From the NCBI GenBank assembly GCA_030690025.1, contig JAUYDJ010000154.1, positions 1 through 6,019 of the forward strand: a stretch of 6,019 nucleotides of DNA, written 5' to 3'. This DNA comes from Chloroflexota bacterium. GTDB lineage: Bacteria > Chloroflexota > Dehalococcoidia > Dehalococcoidales > JAUYDJ01. The notes beneath the pieces are model-generated. The model did no database searches. It was given only the letters and a program-made list of their open reading frames with translations, and was not told the DNA's origin. How positions within the stretch are numbered: position 1 is the first letter of the stretch; each line of letters opens with the position of its first letter. This document shows positions 1-5,391 of this stretch, in pieces. Made by a program: the position numbers and the translations under genes.

Positions 1-201
1 ACCCTGCCGGGCCAGAGGCGACCACACCTTCGGGGCGATGCGCACATGGCTGAGCACACTGCCACCACGCTGCGCCATGCCCAGGGTATCGGTCTTTTTA
101 ACATCGTAGCCAATCGCCAGCGCCACCTCGCTGATAATGTCGCTGGCCAGGATAACCCCCTGCCCGCCCACCCCGGTAACCAGCAGGTCCAGTTTCTTCA
201 T
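1..201 (-). CDS. iorB: Indolepyruvate:ferredoxin oxidoreductase, beta subunit (partial, N-terminal 67 residues)
   Basis: The reading frame starts at the ATG at 201-199 and stays open to the left edge, giving 67 residues; the family is usually about 190-200 residues, so roughly two thirds lies outside the window. The start MKKLDLLVTGVGGQGVILAS shows the GxGGQG glycine motif of the pyruvate/2-oxoacid oxidoreductase gamma-type domain, and MAQRGGSVLSHVRI (about residues 42-55) is the conserved segment that follows in IorB proteins. With IorA it forms the cytoplasmic enzyme that oxidatively decarboxylates indolepyruvate and other aryl pyruvates to aryl-acetyl-CoA, reducing ferredoxin. Its ATG overlaps the iorA stop by four bases (ATGA), so the two are almost certainly translationally coupled in one operon. 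The family call is secure; substrate preference is inferred from the pairing with iorA. Confidence 0.93.
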   Translation of the reverse strand, partial: MKKLDLLVTGVGGQGVILASDIISEVALAIGYDVKKTDTLGMAQRGGSVLSHVRIAPKVWSPLARQG

Positions 202-1994
202 TTGGCCACCCCGGCCTTACTCTCACCTAACGCCTTCTGCGGGCAAAGCTGCTCGCAGACGCCGCAGACATCCCCCACGCACATAGCCGTGTCAACGTAG
301 ACCTGCCCGTTTTCACTCTGGATGGCCGGGCAGCCGGTAAGCAGGCAGATGCCGCACTGATTGCATTTCTCGATGTCCACCGCGAATGGTTCGCCGCGAC
401 GCGGTACATTGACCGGACAGGCGCCGCGCACGATAATAACGGAAAGCGCGGGACTCGCCAGAGAATTCTTGACGGTAGCCCTCAGGTCTTTCAAATTGAA
501 GGCATCCACCACCTTGACATCACTCACGCCAGCGCCCCGCACCAGGTCTTCAAGCTTCACGGCATTGGTCTCCTGCCCCTGGGCGGTAACGCCCGTCCCC
601 GGGTGCTCCTGGTGGCCGGTCATGGCAGTGGTGTTGTTGTCCAGTATGATGATGGTTATACGTCCCCGGTTATAGACGGCATCCACCAGCCCGGTAATAC
701 CGGAATGCAGGAACGTGGAATCGCCGATAACCGCAATTACCCGCTGCTCCACGCCAGCCTTCTCCGCCCCCAGCGCCTGCCCAATGCCGGCGCCCATGCA
801 GGCGGTGGTATCCATCGCTCGCAATGGCGGGTAGGTGGCCAGGGTATAGCAGCCGATATCGCCGGCGATGAGCAGCTTCGGCGCGGCCTTGGCCTTAGCC
901 CGCTGCCCGATGCTGCTGAGGGTAAAGAATAGACCGGTATGAGGGCAGCCGGCACACAGCAGCGGCGGACGCTGAGGCAGCACTGGCGGTGCCAGCATCG
1001 TTTTTCGCGGCGGGCTTTTTGCGAGCCAGCCAGCCCGGCGAGCGCTCTCCTCGACAATATCCGGGTTGAGCTCACCGCCACGGGGAATGAACTCCTTGCC
1101 GCTCACTTTAATCCCCATCGCCAGGATACTCTCCTCCAGGAAAGGTTCCAGCTCTTCAATCACTATGAGCCTTTCGACCTGCGCCGCGAAGTCGCCAATT
1201 ATCTTCTTAGCCAGGGGATAAGTCATACCGAGCTTGAGGAAAGAGGCATCCGGGAAGATTTCCCGGGCGTACTGGTAGGCGACGCCGCTGGTCACGATAC
1301 CGAGCCTGCGCTCACCCCACATTACCTGGTTGAACGGAAAGCCTTCAGCAAAGGCAGTCAGCTTGGCCAGACGCTGCGCTATCTGCGGCTGGCGCAGTCG
1401 AGCGTGGACCGGCAGCATCACATACTTGGTAACATCATACTGAAAACCGGTCGGCCGGTCCGGCACCCGCCGGCTCCGTTCGGTCTTCACCGCCGATTTG
1501 GAGTGAGAGATACGGGTGGTGGTACGCAGCAGCACCGGGGTATCAAACTCTTCACTGATATCAAAAGCCCGCAACATAAGCTCATAGGCTTCCTGGCTGT
1601 CACTCGGCTCCAGCATGGGCACTTTGGCGAAGCGGGCATAGTAACGGTTGTCCTGCTCGTTCTGCGAGCTGTGTATTCCCGGGTCGTCGGCGCTGACGAC
1701 CACCAGCCCGGCGTTGACGCCGGTGGTTGCGGCCGCCATAAACGGGTCGCTGGCCACATTCAGACCCACCTGCTTCATGGAGACCATGGCACGGGCCCCG
1801 GCATAGGCGGCCCCCAGCGCCACCTCCAGCGCCACCTTTTCGTTCGTCGACCACTCCGCGTAGACGTCCTTGAACTTGGCCATGGACTCGAGTATTTCCG
1901 TGCTCGGAGTGCCCGGATAGGCAGCGGCCACCTTCACGCCGGCATGATAAGCCCCCAGGGCCAGCGCCTCATTTCCGGAAAGCAGTCTTATCAT
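198..1994 (-). CDS. iorA: Indolepyruvate:ferredoxin oxidoreductase, alpha subunit
   Basis: This 598-residue protein has about the normal family length. It is the catalytic subunit of the thiamine-diphosphate enzyme that converts aryl pyruvates (from transamination of Trp, Phe, Tyr) plus CoA to aryl-acetyl-CoA, CO2 and reduced ferredoxin. It starts with the typical LLSGNEALALGA and has AAYPGTPSTEI near residues 23-34 in the N-terminal pyrimidine-binding domain. CAGCPHTG (347-354) opens the TPP-binding domain, whose Mg-TPP motif runs from GDS (424-426) to NN (453-454). The C-terminus is a two-cluster ferredoxin domain: C544-x2-C547-x2-C550-x4-C555-P and C572-x4-C577-x2-C580-x3-C584-P, so both 4Fe-4S ligand sets are complete. 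The ATG at 1994-1992 is the expected start, although the only Shine-Dalgarno-like sequence (GGTGAG, 2000-1995) abuts it. A long structured leader lies upstream. No frameshift or missing motif is seen. Confidence 0.95.
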   Translation of the reverse strand: MIRLLSGNEALALGAYHAGVKVAAAYPGTPSTEILESMAKFKDVYAEWSTNEKVALEVALGAAYAGARAMVSMKQVGLNVASDPFMAAATTGVNAGLVVVSADDPGIHSSQNEQDNRYYARFAKVPMLEPSDSQEAYELMLRAFDISEEFDTPVLLRTTTRISHSKSAVKTERSRRVPDRPTGFQYDVTKYVMLPVHARLRQPQIAQRLAKLTAFAEGFPFNQVMWGERRLGIVTSGVAYQYAREIFPDASFLKLGMTYPLAKKIIGDFAAQVERLIVIEELEPFLEESILAMGIKVSGKEFIPRGGELNPDIVEESARRAGWLAKSPPRKTMLAPPVLPQRPPLLCAGCPHTGLFFTLSSIGQRAKAKAAPKLLIAGDIGCYTLATYPPLRAMDTTACMGAGIGQALGAEKAGVEQRVIAVIGDSTFLHSGITGLVDAVYNRGRITIIILDNNTTAMTGHQEHPGTGVTAQGQETNAVKLEDLVRGAGVSDVKVVDAFNLKDLRATVKNSLASPALSVIIVRGACPVNVPRRGEPFAVDIEKCNQCGICLLTGCPAIQSENGQVYVDTAMCVGDVCGVCEQLCPQKALGESKAGVAK

Positions 1995-2027
1995 CTCACC
2001 AACTACAATCGATGAACTACTGGCTCG

Positions 2028-2057
2028 ATTTTACCATACCCCGGCTCAGGCCAACAA
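2028..2057 (-). promoter_or_regulatory. Possible second iorA promoter, downstream of the terminator
   Basis: On the minus strand, TTGTTG (2057-2052) is followed after 18 bp by TAAAAT (2033-2028), preceded by TGG as in an extended -10. Transcription from here would start near 2022 and bypass the leader terminator, giving a basal iorA transcript. The -35 is weak, so this is only a candidate. Confidence 0.3.
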
Positions 2058-2073
2058 ACAAGCCTGCTAATAA

Positions 2074-2108
2074 CAAAAAAGTGAGGGCCCTTTTCAGGTG
2101 CCCCCACT
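2074..2108 (-). terminator. Intrinsic terminator in the iorA leader (attenuator)
   Basis: Read on the minus strand, AGUGGGGGC (2108-2100) pairs with GCCCUCACU (2088-2080) through nine base pairs including one G-U wobble. An inner CC/GG extension closes a UGAAAA loop, and a run of six U (2080-2075) follows at once. On the plus strand the wobble becomes an A-C mismatch and no T-run follows, so the structure belongs to the minus-strand RNA. It lies about 80 nt before the iorA start and so would end transcription before the operon, which implies conditional read-through. Confidence 0.75.
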
Positions 2109-2177
2109 ATTTAACCACTCGCTCGGACCCAACCCGCTCGCGGTGTTCATCACCGCAAAGACTGCCTCTTCAGGCCA

Positions 2178-2186
2178 GCCCTCACT
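2178..2186 (-). promoter_or_regulatory. Candidate antiterminator segment in the iorA leader
   Basis: AGUGAGGGC (minus strand 2186-2178) is perfectly complementary, with no wobble, to GCCCUCACU (2088-2080), the 3' arm of the terminator. It is also a near copy of the terminator's own 5' arm (one base different). Pairing of this segment with the 3' arm would prevent terminator formation, so the two structures are mutually exclusive. What selects between them is not known; translation of the short upstream ORF is one possibility. Confidence 0.5.
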
Positions 2187-2237
2187 CATTTACGGGTCAA
2201 GCCCGGGTTCCCACCCGCCCCGCCTCACGGCAGGGCA

Positions 2238-2282
2238 TTAACTATCCACCTGCCATACCCCATATAACCCGTGAAGCCTCAT
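2238..2282 (-). CDS. Putative 14-residue leader peptide of the iorAB operon
   Basis: The ATG at 2282-2280 opens a 14-codon ORF encoding MRLHGLYGVWQVDS, ending in TAA at 2240-2238. It has the best ribosome binding site in the region: GGGAGG at 2294-2289, six bases before the ATG. Codons 2-4 form the 3' arm of the leader's first hairpin, while the binding site and ATG sit in its loop, so they are accessible. The Tyr codon (2264-2262) and Trp codon (2255-2253) lie at and just before the next hairpin (2254-2229). Because IorAB uses keto acids derived from aromatic amino acids, ribosome stalling at Tyr or Trp is a plausible signal, but the codons are single rather than tandem as in classical attenuators. 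The ORF is seen; its translation and role are inferred. Confidence 0.5.
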   Translation of the reverse strand: MRLHGLYGVWQVDS

Positions 2283-2329
2283 AGCACACCTCCCTGGAAG
2301 TAATTCGGGTACCACTGGCTTCACCTTAA

Positions 2330-2358
2330 TTTCTAGCATACTTTGCCTCTCAAGTCAA
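2330..2358 (-). promoter_or_regulatory. Promoter of the iorAB leader transcript
   Basis: On the minus strand, TTGACT (2358-2353, five of six consensus bases) is followed after 17 bp by TAGAAA (2335-2330), preceded by TGC as in an extended -10. The predicted start near 2325-2323 coincides with the first base of the leader's first hairpin, which supports the assignment. The -35 touches the central palindrome. Confidence 0.65.
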
Positions 2359-2374
2359 TAGGTAAATATACCTA
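2359..2374. promoter_or_regulatory. Palindromic candidate operator between the divergent promoters
   Basis: TAGGTA (2359-2364) and TACCTA (2369-2374) form a perfect inverted repeat around AATA. It abuts the iorAB -35 box (2353-2358) on one side and lies two bases from the tupABC -35 box (2377-2382) on the other. A bound protein dimer could affect both promoters. The TAGGT/ACCTA half-sites resemble boxes of the DtxR/MntR family of metal-dependent repressors; that likeness is from memory and no regulator gene is in the window. Confidence 0.5.
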
Positions 2375-2376
2375 AT

Positions 2377-2405
2377 TTGACACACACCCCCGATGTGGCT
2401 AGAAT
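2377..2405 (+). promoter_or_regulatory. Promoter of the tupABC operon
   Basis: A consensus -35 TTGACA (2377-2382) is followed after exactly 17 bp by TAGAAT (2400-2405, five of six). The predicted start near 2411-2413 lies just before the first stem of the riboswitch at 2417, so the transcript would begin almost directly with the aptamer. Confidence 0.8.
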
Positions 2406-2416
2406 TAATCATCAAA

Positions 2417-2512
2417 TCTCCGAGCCAGGTCTCCTAAAGGCCCCCGCCCATGGAGACTGGCCGGCAGGGTATTGCGGGAAACGGCAATGCCTCCCGTATT
2501 TGGAAAGGAGAG
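2417..2512 (+). ncRNA. Moco/Tuco RNA motif riboswitch (molybdenum/tungsten cofactor)
   Basis: I recognise the conserved elements of the Moco RNA motif: CTCCGAGCC at 2418-2426, GCAATGCCTCCC at 2484-2495 and GGAAAGGAG at 2502-2510. The outer stem pairs TCTCC (2417-2421) with GGAGA (2507-2511). A long hairpin joins GCCAG-TCTCC (2424-2434, G2429 bulged) to GGAGACTGGC (2452-2461), and a second pairs ATTGC (2471-2475) with GCAAT (2484-2488) around GGGAAACG. Members of this class sense molybdenum cofactor; variants lacking one helix are thought to sense tungsten cofactor. Its place directly ahead of a tungstate transporter favours a tungsten-cofactor role. I cannot settle the Moco-or-Tuco subtype from the helices by eye. 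Confidence 0.88.
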
Positions 2513-2626
2513 CTTATGATGGTGTTTTATCTCATCAGGCCAATCCTGTTACCCTAGACCTACTGGCTCATCTATTCTTCCAGCTTAACTGCAGAGCAAA
2601 TCAACTTTAGCTAGAATGGAGAATGT
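2513..2626 (+). promoter_or_regulatory. tupA 5' UTR: possible translational expression platform
   Basis: No hairpin followed by a T-run occurs between the aptamer and tupA, so intrinsic termination is unlikely. The tupA ribosome binding site is GGAGA (2618-2622), five bases before the ATG after GGAG. The stretch TGGAGAA (2617-2623) can pair with TTC-T-TCCA (2575-2582, one bulged T), and neighbouring AGCT segments can add pairs. This would hide the binding site and would allow the riboswitch to act on translation. The pairing is short and the proposal is inference. Confidence 0.4.
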
Positions 2627-3526
2627 ATGTCTTTTAGCAGCAAACCATTCATGAAAAACAGGTTGGCCAGCGTCCTGGCATTAGCGGCTGTTGTCGGACT
2701 CATGGCAGGCATGGTAGGCTGTGCTTCTTCCGCAGCCTCACCATTACCGCCAACTCCAAGGTTGCGTGTGGCCACCACCACCAGCCTATACGATACCGGC
2801 CTGTGGGGATACCTGGAGCCTATGTTTGAGAAAAAATATAAGGTCGAGGTAGACATCCTGTCGCTTGGCAGCGGCGCTGCTTTTGAATACGCCAAGAGGG
2901 GTGATGTGGATGTCCTTACTATCCACGATAAACCCAATGAGCTAAAGTTTGTTTCCGATAACTATGGCGTCGAGCGAGTCCCGTTTGCCTACAACTATTT
3001 CCTCATTGTCGGCCCGGGCAGCGACCCGGCTGGCATCAAGGGCATGGACCCCGAGGCAGCCTTCAAAAAATTGATGGGGACGGGAAAAGGTGCCTTTGTC
3101 TCGCGAGGCGATAACTCAGGGACGCACTCCAAAGAAAGGACAATCTGGAAAAACGCCGGCTTCGACTATGAGGCCGTCAGGAAAGCCGGTGCCTGGTACG
3201 TGGAGAGTGGACAGGGTATGGGCCAGACCCTGCAAATGGCCAGCGAGAAACAGGCCTACACCCTGACCGATATGGGCACCTATGTGTCTTACAAGAGCAA
3301 GTTGGAGCTGGTGCCGCTCGTGGACAAGGGTAGCATACTGCTTAACGTCTACTCCGTCATCGCGGTCAACCCGCAGAAGGTAACGGTGGTGAAAAACCTT
3401 CAGATGGCTAACAACATGATAAGCTTTCTCACTTCTCCGGATATACAGCAGCTTATCGGCAAATACGGCGTTAAAGATTACGGCTTGCAGCTATTCACCC
3501 CCTGCGCAGGGAGCGAACCGGGGTAA
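2627..3526 (+). CDS. tupA: Tungstate ABC transporter, substrate-binding lipoprotein TupA
   Basis: This 299-residue protein captures tungstate outside the membrane and delivers it to TupBC. The N-terminus has basic residues (K10, R12), a hydrophobic stretch (about 13-30) and a lipobox-like MVGC with C32 as the predicted lipidated cysteine, leaving a 268-residue mature protein. RVATTTSLYDTG (47-58) holds the TTTS oxyanion-binding motif, and SRGDNSGTHSKE (159-170) is the TupA-family signature; TDMGTY (214-219) fits the second lobe. These motifs separate TupA from ModA and WtpA. The ATG at 2627 has a good GGAGA site; an internal ATG at 2651 would give a more usual signal peptide (MKNRLASV...) but has no visible binding site. 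It is first in the operon, under the Moco/Tuco riboswitch. Confidence 0.93.
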   Translation: MSFSSKPFMKNRLASVLALAAVVGLMAGMVGCASSAASPLPPTPRLRVATTTSLYDTGLWGYLEPMFEKKYKVEVDILSLGSGAAFEYAKRGDVDVLTIHDKPNELKFVSDNYGVERVPFAYNYFLIVGPGSDPAGIKGMDPEAAFKKLMGTGKGAFVSRGDNSGTHSKERTIWKNAGFDYEAVRKAGAWYVESGQGMGQTLQMASEKQAYTLTDMGTYVSYKSKLELVPLVDKGSILLNVYSVIAVNPQKVTVVKNLQMANNMISFLTSPDIQQLIGKYGVKDYGLQLFTPCAGSEPG

Positions 3527-3543
3527 AGTGATAGGACAAGAGA

Positions 3544-4230
3544 TTGGTTGAGATATGGCACGGCCTGACCAGGGCCGTACAACTTATAGTTACCCTCGAC
3601 CCGGAAGTGATGGCGATAGCCGGGCTGTCACTGAGGATTGCCATTTCTTCCACCCTGCTTGCCGCCGTTATCTGCCTGCCGCTCAGCAGCCTTATCCACT
3701 TCCAAAACTTCCGCGGTAAACGGTCCCTAATCAGCCTGATACAGACGTTCTACAGCATACCCACCGTAACCGTCGGACTGCTGGTCTTCGTGCTCTTTTC
3801 CCGGTCGGGGCCGCTCGGTGGACTTAACCTTCTTTTCACGCCAACGGTCATGGTCATCGGACAGATAATCCTGGTTACACCCATATTGCTCGGACTGACC
3901 ATCTCCGCCCTCAGCGGCGTGGACAGGACAATAACAGATACTGCTCGCTCGCTCGGTGCCAGCGGCTGGCAGGCGGCCTGGGTCGTCCTGCGGGAAGCCA
4001 GGTTCGCTGTCATGGCGGCGGTTATCCTGGGATTCGGCCGCGCAATCTCCGAGGTGGGGCTGGCCATCATGGTGGGCGGCAACATACGGGGTTTCACCCG
4101 GGTCATCACCACCGCCATCTCGCTGGAGACATCCAAAGGTGACTGGGAGCTATCCATGGCCCTGGGTATAATTCTCATCATCATTGCCCTGGTCATCAAT
4201 ATAGCCTTGAACAGGATTCAGCAGAGGTAG
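3544..4230 (+). CDS. tupB: Tungstate ABC transporter, permease TupB
   Basis: This 228-residue integral membrane protein forms the tungstate channel of TupABC. Five clear hydrophobic segments lie near residues 22-46, 62-86, 97-121, 153-177 and 203-224. The cytoplasmic EAA-type loop that docks the ATPase is DTARSLGASGWQAAWVVLRE (132-151), followed by the usual GFGRAISEVG (163-172). The start is TTG at 3544: an in-frame stop lies 12 bases upstream (TAG, 3532-3534), AGGA at 3533-3536 gives a correctly spaced ribosome binding site, and the resulting N-terminus (...LDPEVMAIAGLSL) fits TupB proteins. A start at GTG 3607 or ATG 3610 would cut just before the first membrane segment. It follows tupA after 17 bases and precedes tupC by one base, so the three are one operon. 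Confidence 0.92.
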   Translation: MVEIWHGLTRAVQLIVTLDPEVMAIAGLSLRIAISSTLLAAVICLPLSSLIHFQNFRGKRSLISLIQTFYSIPTVTVGLLVFVLFSRSGPLGGLNLLFTPTVMVIGQIILVTPILLGLTISALSGVDRTITDTARSLGASGWQAAWVVLREARFAVMAAVILGFGRAISEVGLAIMVGGNIRGFTRVITTAISLETSKGDWELSMALGIILIIIALVINIALNRIQQR

Positions 4231-4231
4231 C

Positions 4232-5317
4232 ATGTTTTTACTGGAGACCGTGGACTTGTGCCAGAAGCGCGGCACGCAGGATATCCTGAGGAACATCAAC
4301 CTTAAGGTTGAGCGAGGCGAGGTTTTTGCCCTGATTGGCCCTACCGGCGCCGGCAAGACCACGCTGTTACGCCTGCTCGACCTGCTGGAGATGCCAGCTT
4401 CGGGCAAAATATATTTCGATGGCGTGGACACGGCGACACCAAACGGCTTGAGGCTGGAGATGCGCCGCCGCATGGCATTTGTCCTGCAGAAACCGGTGGT
4501 GTTTAACATGAGCGTTTTTGATAACATTGCCTGCGGCCTGAGATGGCGTGGAGTGGCGGAAAAGGACATCCACGAGAGAGTCGACAGCATGCTGGAAAGA
4601 GTGTCGCTTTCTGCCTACCGCGACCGCAACGCCAGGACGCTGTCCGGGGGAGAAGCGCAGCGGGTGGCAATCGCCCGGGCGCTGGCTACCCGGCCCGAGC
4701 TATTGCTGCTCGATGAGCCTACGGCCAACCTCGACCCTCTGTCCACCGGCAAAATCGAGGCGTTGATAACCGATATCTCACAGCAGCATGAGACCACCAT
4801 CATCATGTCCACCCACGATATGGTGCAGGGCCAGAGACTGGCCATCCGGCTGGCGGTAATGATGAACGGCGAGATACACCAGATGGGCCAGGTAGCCGAG
4901 GTATTCACTGCCCCCAACAGCCGGGAGGTCGCCGAGTTCGTGGGTGTAGAGAATATTGTGGACGGGGTAGTCACCGCCAACGAGGAAGGACTGGCTAACG
5001 TGGACGCCGACGGCAAGTCCATCGAGGTCATTTCCGGCTACCCCGCTGGCGAGAAGGTGCATGTCTGCATCCGGCCCGAGGATATTACCCTGGCGCTATC
5101 GCCAATCTCCAGCAGCGCCCGGAACTCATTTGCGGGCAGAATCAGACGGGTAGTCCCGGCCGGGCCGCTCGCCCGCGTGGAGGTCGACTGCGGCTTTCCG
5201 CTGACGGTGCTGGTCACCAAACGCTCCGCCGAAGGGCTGGCTCTTTCCGAAGGCAAACCGGTCTACGCCATCTTCAAGGCTACCGCCGTCCATGTGATAA
5301 AGCGAGAAAAGAATTGA
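4232..5317 (+). CDS. tupC: Tungstate ABC transporter, ATP-binding protein TupC with C-terminal TOBE/MOP domain
   Basis: This 361-residue ATPase powers tungstate import. All nucleotide-binding motifs are intact: Walker A GPTGAGKTT (36-44), Q-loop Q86, signature LSGGE (137-141), Walker B LLLLDEP (157-163), D-loop NLD (166-168) and switch histidine H195. From about residue 295 (SARNSFAGRIRRV...) to 356 there is a TOBE/MOP-type domain, like the C-terminus of ModC, which in molybdate transporters can bind the oxyanion and inhibit transport when the cell is replete; such feedback here is inference. The ATG at 4232 lies one base after the tupB stop, with AGAGGT (4223-4228) as its binding site, so translation is probably coupled. 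The final TGA (5315-5317) lies inside the -35 box of the next promoter, and I see no operon terminator. Confidence 0.93.
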   Translation: MFLLETVDLCQKRGTQDILRNINLKVERGEVFALIGPTGAGKTTLLRLLDLLEMPASGKIYFDGVDTATPNGLRLEMRRRMAFVLQKPVVFNMSVFDNIACGLRWRGVAEKDIHERVDSMLERVSLSAYRDRNARTLSGGEAQRVAIARALATRPELLLLDEPTANLDPLSTGKIEALITDISQQHETTIIMSTHDMVQGQRLAIRLAVMMNGEIHQMGQVAEVFTAPNSREVAEFVGVENIVDGVVTANEEGLANVDADGKSIEVISGYPAGEKVHVCIRPEDITLALSPISSSARNSFAGRIRRVVPAGPLARVEVDCGFPLTVLVTKRSAEGLALSEGKPVYAIFKATAVHVIKREKN

Positions 5318-5343
5318 CGTCTTCCGTCCATCTGTGCTATAAA
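5314..5343 (+). promoter_or_regulatory. tRNA promoter overlapping the tupC stop codon
   Basis: TTGACG (5314-5319, five of six) is followed after 18 bp by TATAAA (5338-5343, five of six), preceded by TGC as in an extended -10. The predicted start near 5350 is a few bases before the tRNA's first base at 5354. The tupC stop TGA occupies 5315-5317, so tupC ends inside the promoter. Confidence 0.7.
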
Positions 5344-5353
5344 TTTGAAGGTT

Positions 5354-5391
5354 GGCAGCGTAGCTCAGTGGTAGAGCAGGGGACTCATAAT
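5354..5391 (+). pseudogene. 5' half of a tRNA(CAU) gene, elongator Met or Ile2, broken after the anticodon loop
   Basis: The 5' acceptor strand GGCAGCG (5354-5360), TA, D-arm GCTC-AGTGGTA-GAGC (5363-5377), the 5' anticodon strand GGGGA (5379-5383) and loop CTCATAA (5384-5390) with anticodon CAT (5386-5388) are textbook. The 3' anticodon strand should read about TCCCC; after the first T the sequence is TTCTAGG, so only weak wobble pairing is possible. No T-arm (GGTTC-A-TCC type) and no CGCTGCC 3' acceptor strand follow up to 6019. The gene is therefore truncated or interrupted. Anticodon CAU with CTCATAA fits elongator Met or lysidine-modified Ile2; initiator Met is less likely. A strong promoter remains upstream. 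An intron or inserted element with the 3' half beyond the window cannot be excluded. Confidence 0.75.

Larger units (their letters stand above)
1995..2325 (-). ncRNA. Structured 5' leader of iorAB (putative attenuator, class not recognised)
   Basis: This ~330-nt stretch between the minus-strand promoter and iorA has no long gene but many inverted repeats. In RNA order they are GUGAAGCC (2324-2317) with GGCUUCAC (2278-2271), eight pairs starting at the expected 5' end; GGCAGG (2254-2249) with CCUGCC (2234-2229); ACGGGU (2272-2267) as an alternative partner of ACCCGU (2197-2192); CGGGU-GGGA-ACCCG (2217-2204), with a GNRA-type loop; GCCU-GAAG-AGGC (2175-2164); GCGGUG with CACCGC (2156-2140); and finally the terminator. 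A 14-codon ORF lies in the first third. I compared it by eye with T-box, TPP, cobalamin, SAM, FMN and lysine leaders and saw no match. The terminator and alternative pairing argue for transcription attenuation; the signal is inferred. Confidence 0.6.

Noticed and set aside
939..2015. Long plus-strand ORF (358 codons) opposite iorA
   Set aside because: It is the antisense of a full-length, motif-complete iorA. The translation is rich in His, Arg and Gln with no recognisable domain, as expected of a shadow frame in GC-rich coding DNA.
2012..2284. Plus-strand 90-codon ORF across the iorA leader
   Set aside because: It has no ribosome binding site, no known family, and lies opposite the structured leader and its terminator.
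2282..2325. T-box riboswitch, because of GTGGTACC near the start of the iorA leader
   Set aside because: The canonical T-box sequence (AGGGTGGNACCGCG) should lie just before the terminator; here the partial likeness is at the 5' end and no proper UGGN bulge precedes the terminator.
2377..2610. Plus-strand 77-codon ORF starting with TTG
   Set aside because: Its start codon is the -35 box of the tup promoter and the frame runs through the riboswitch, so it would not be within the transcript as a complete ORF.
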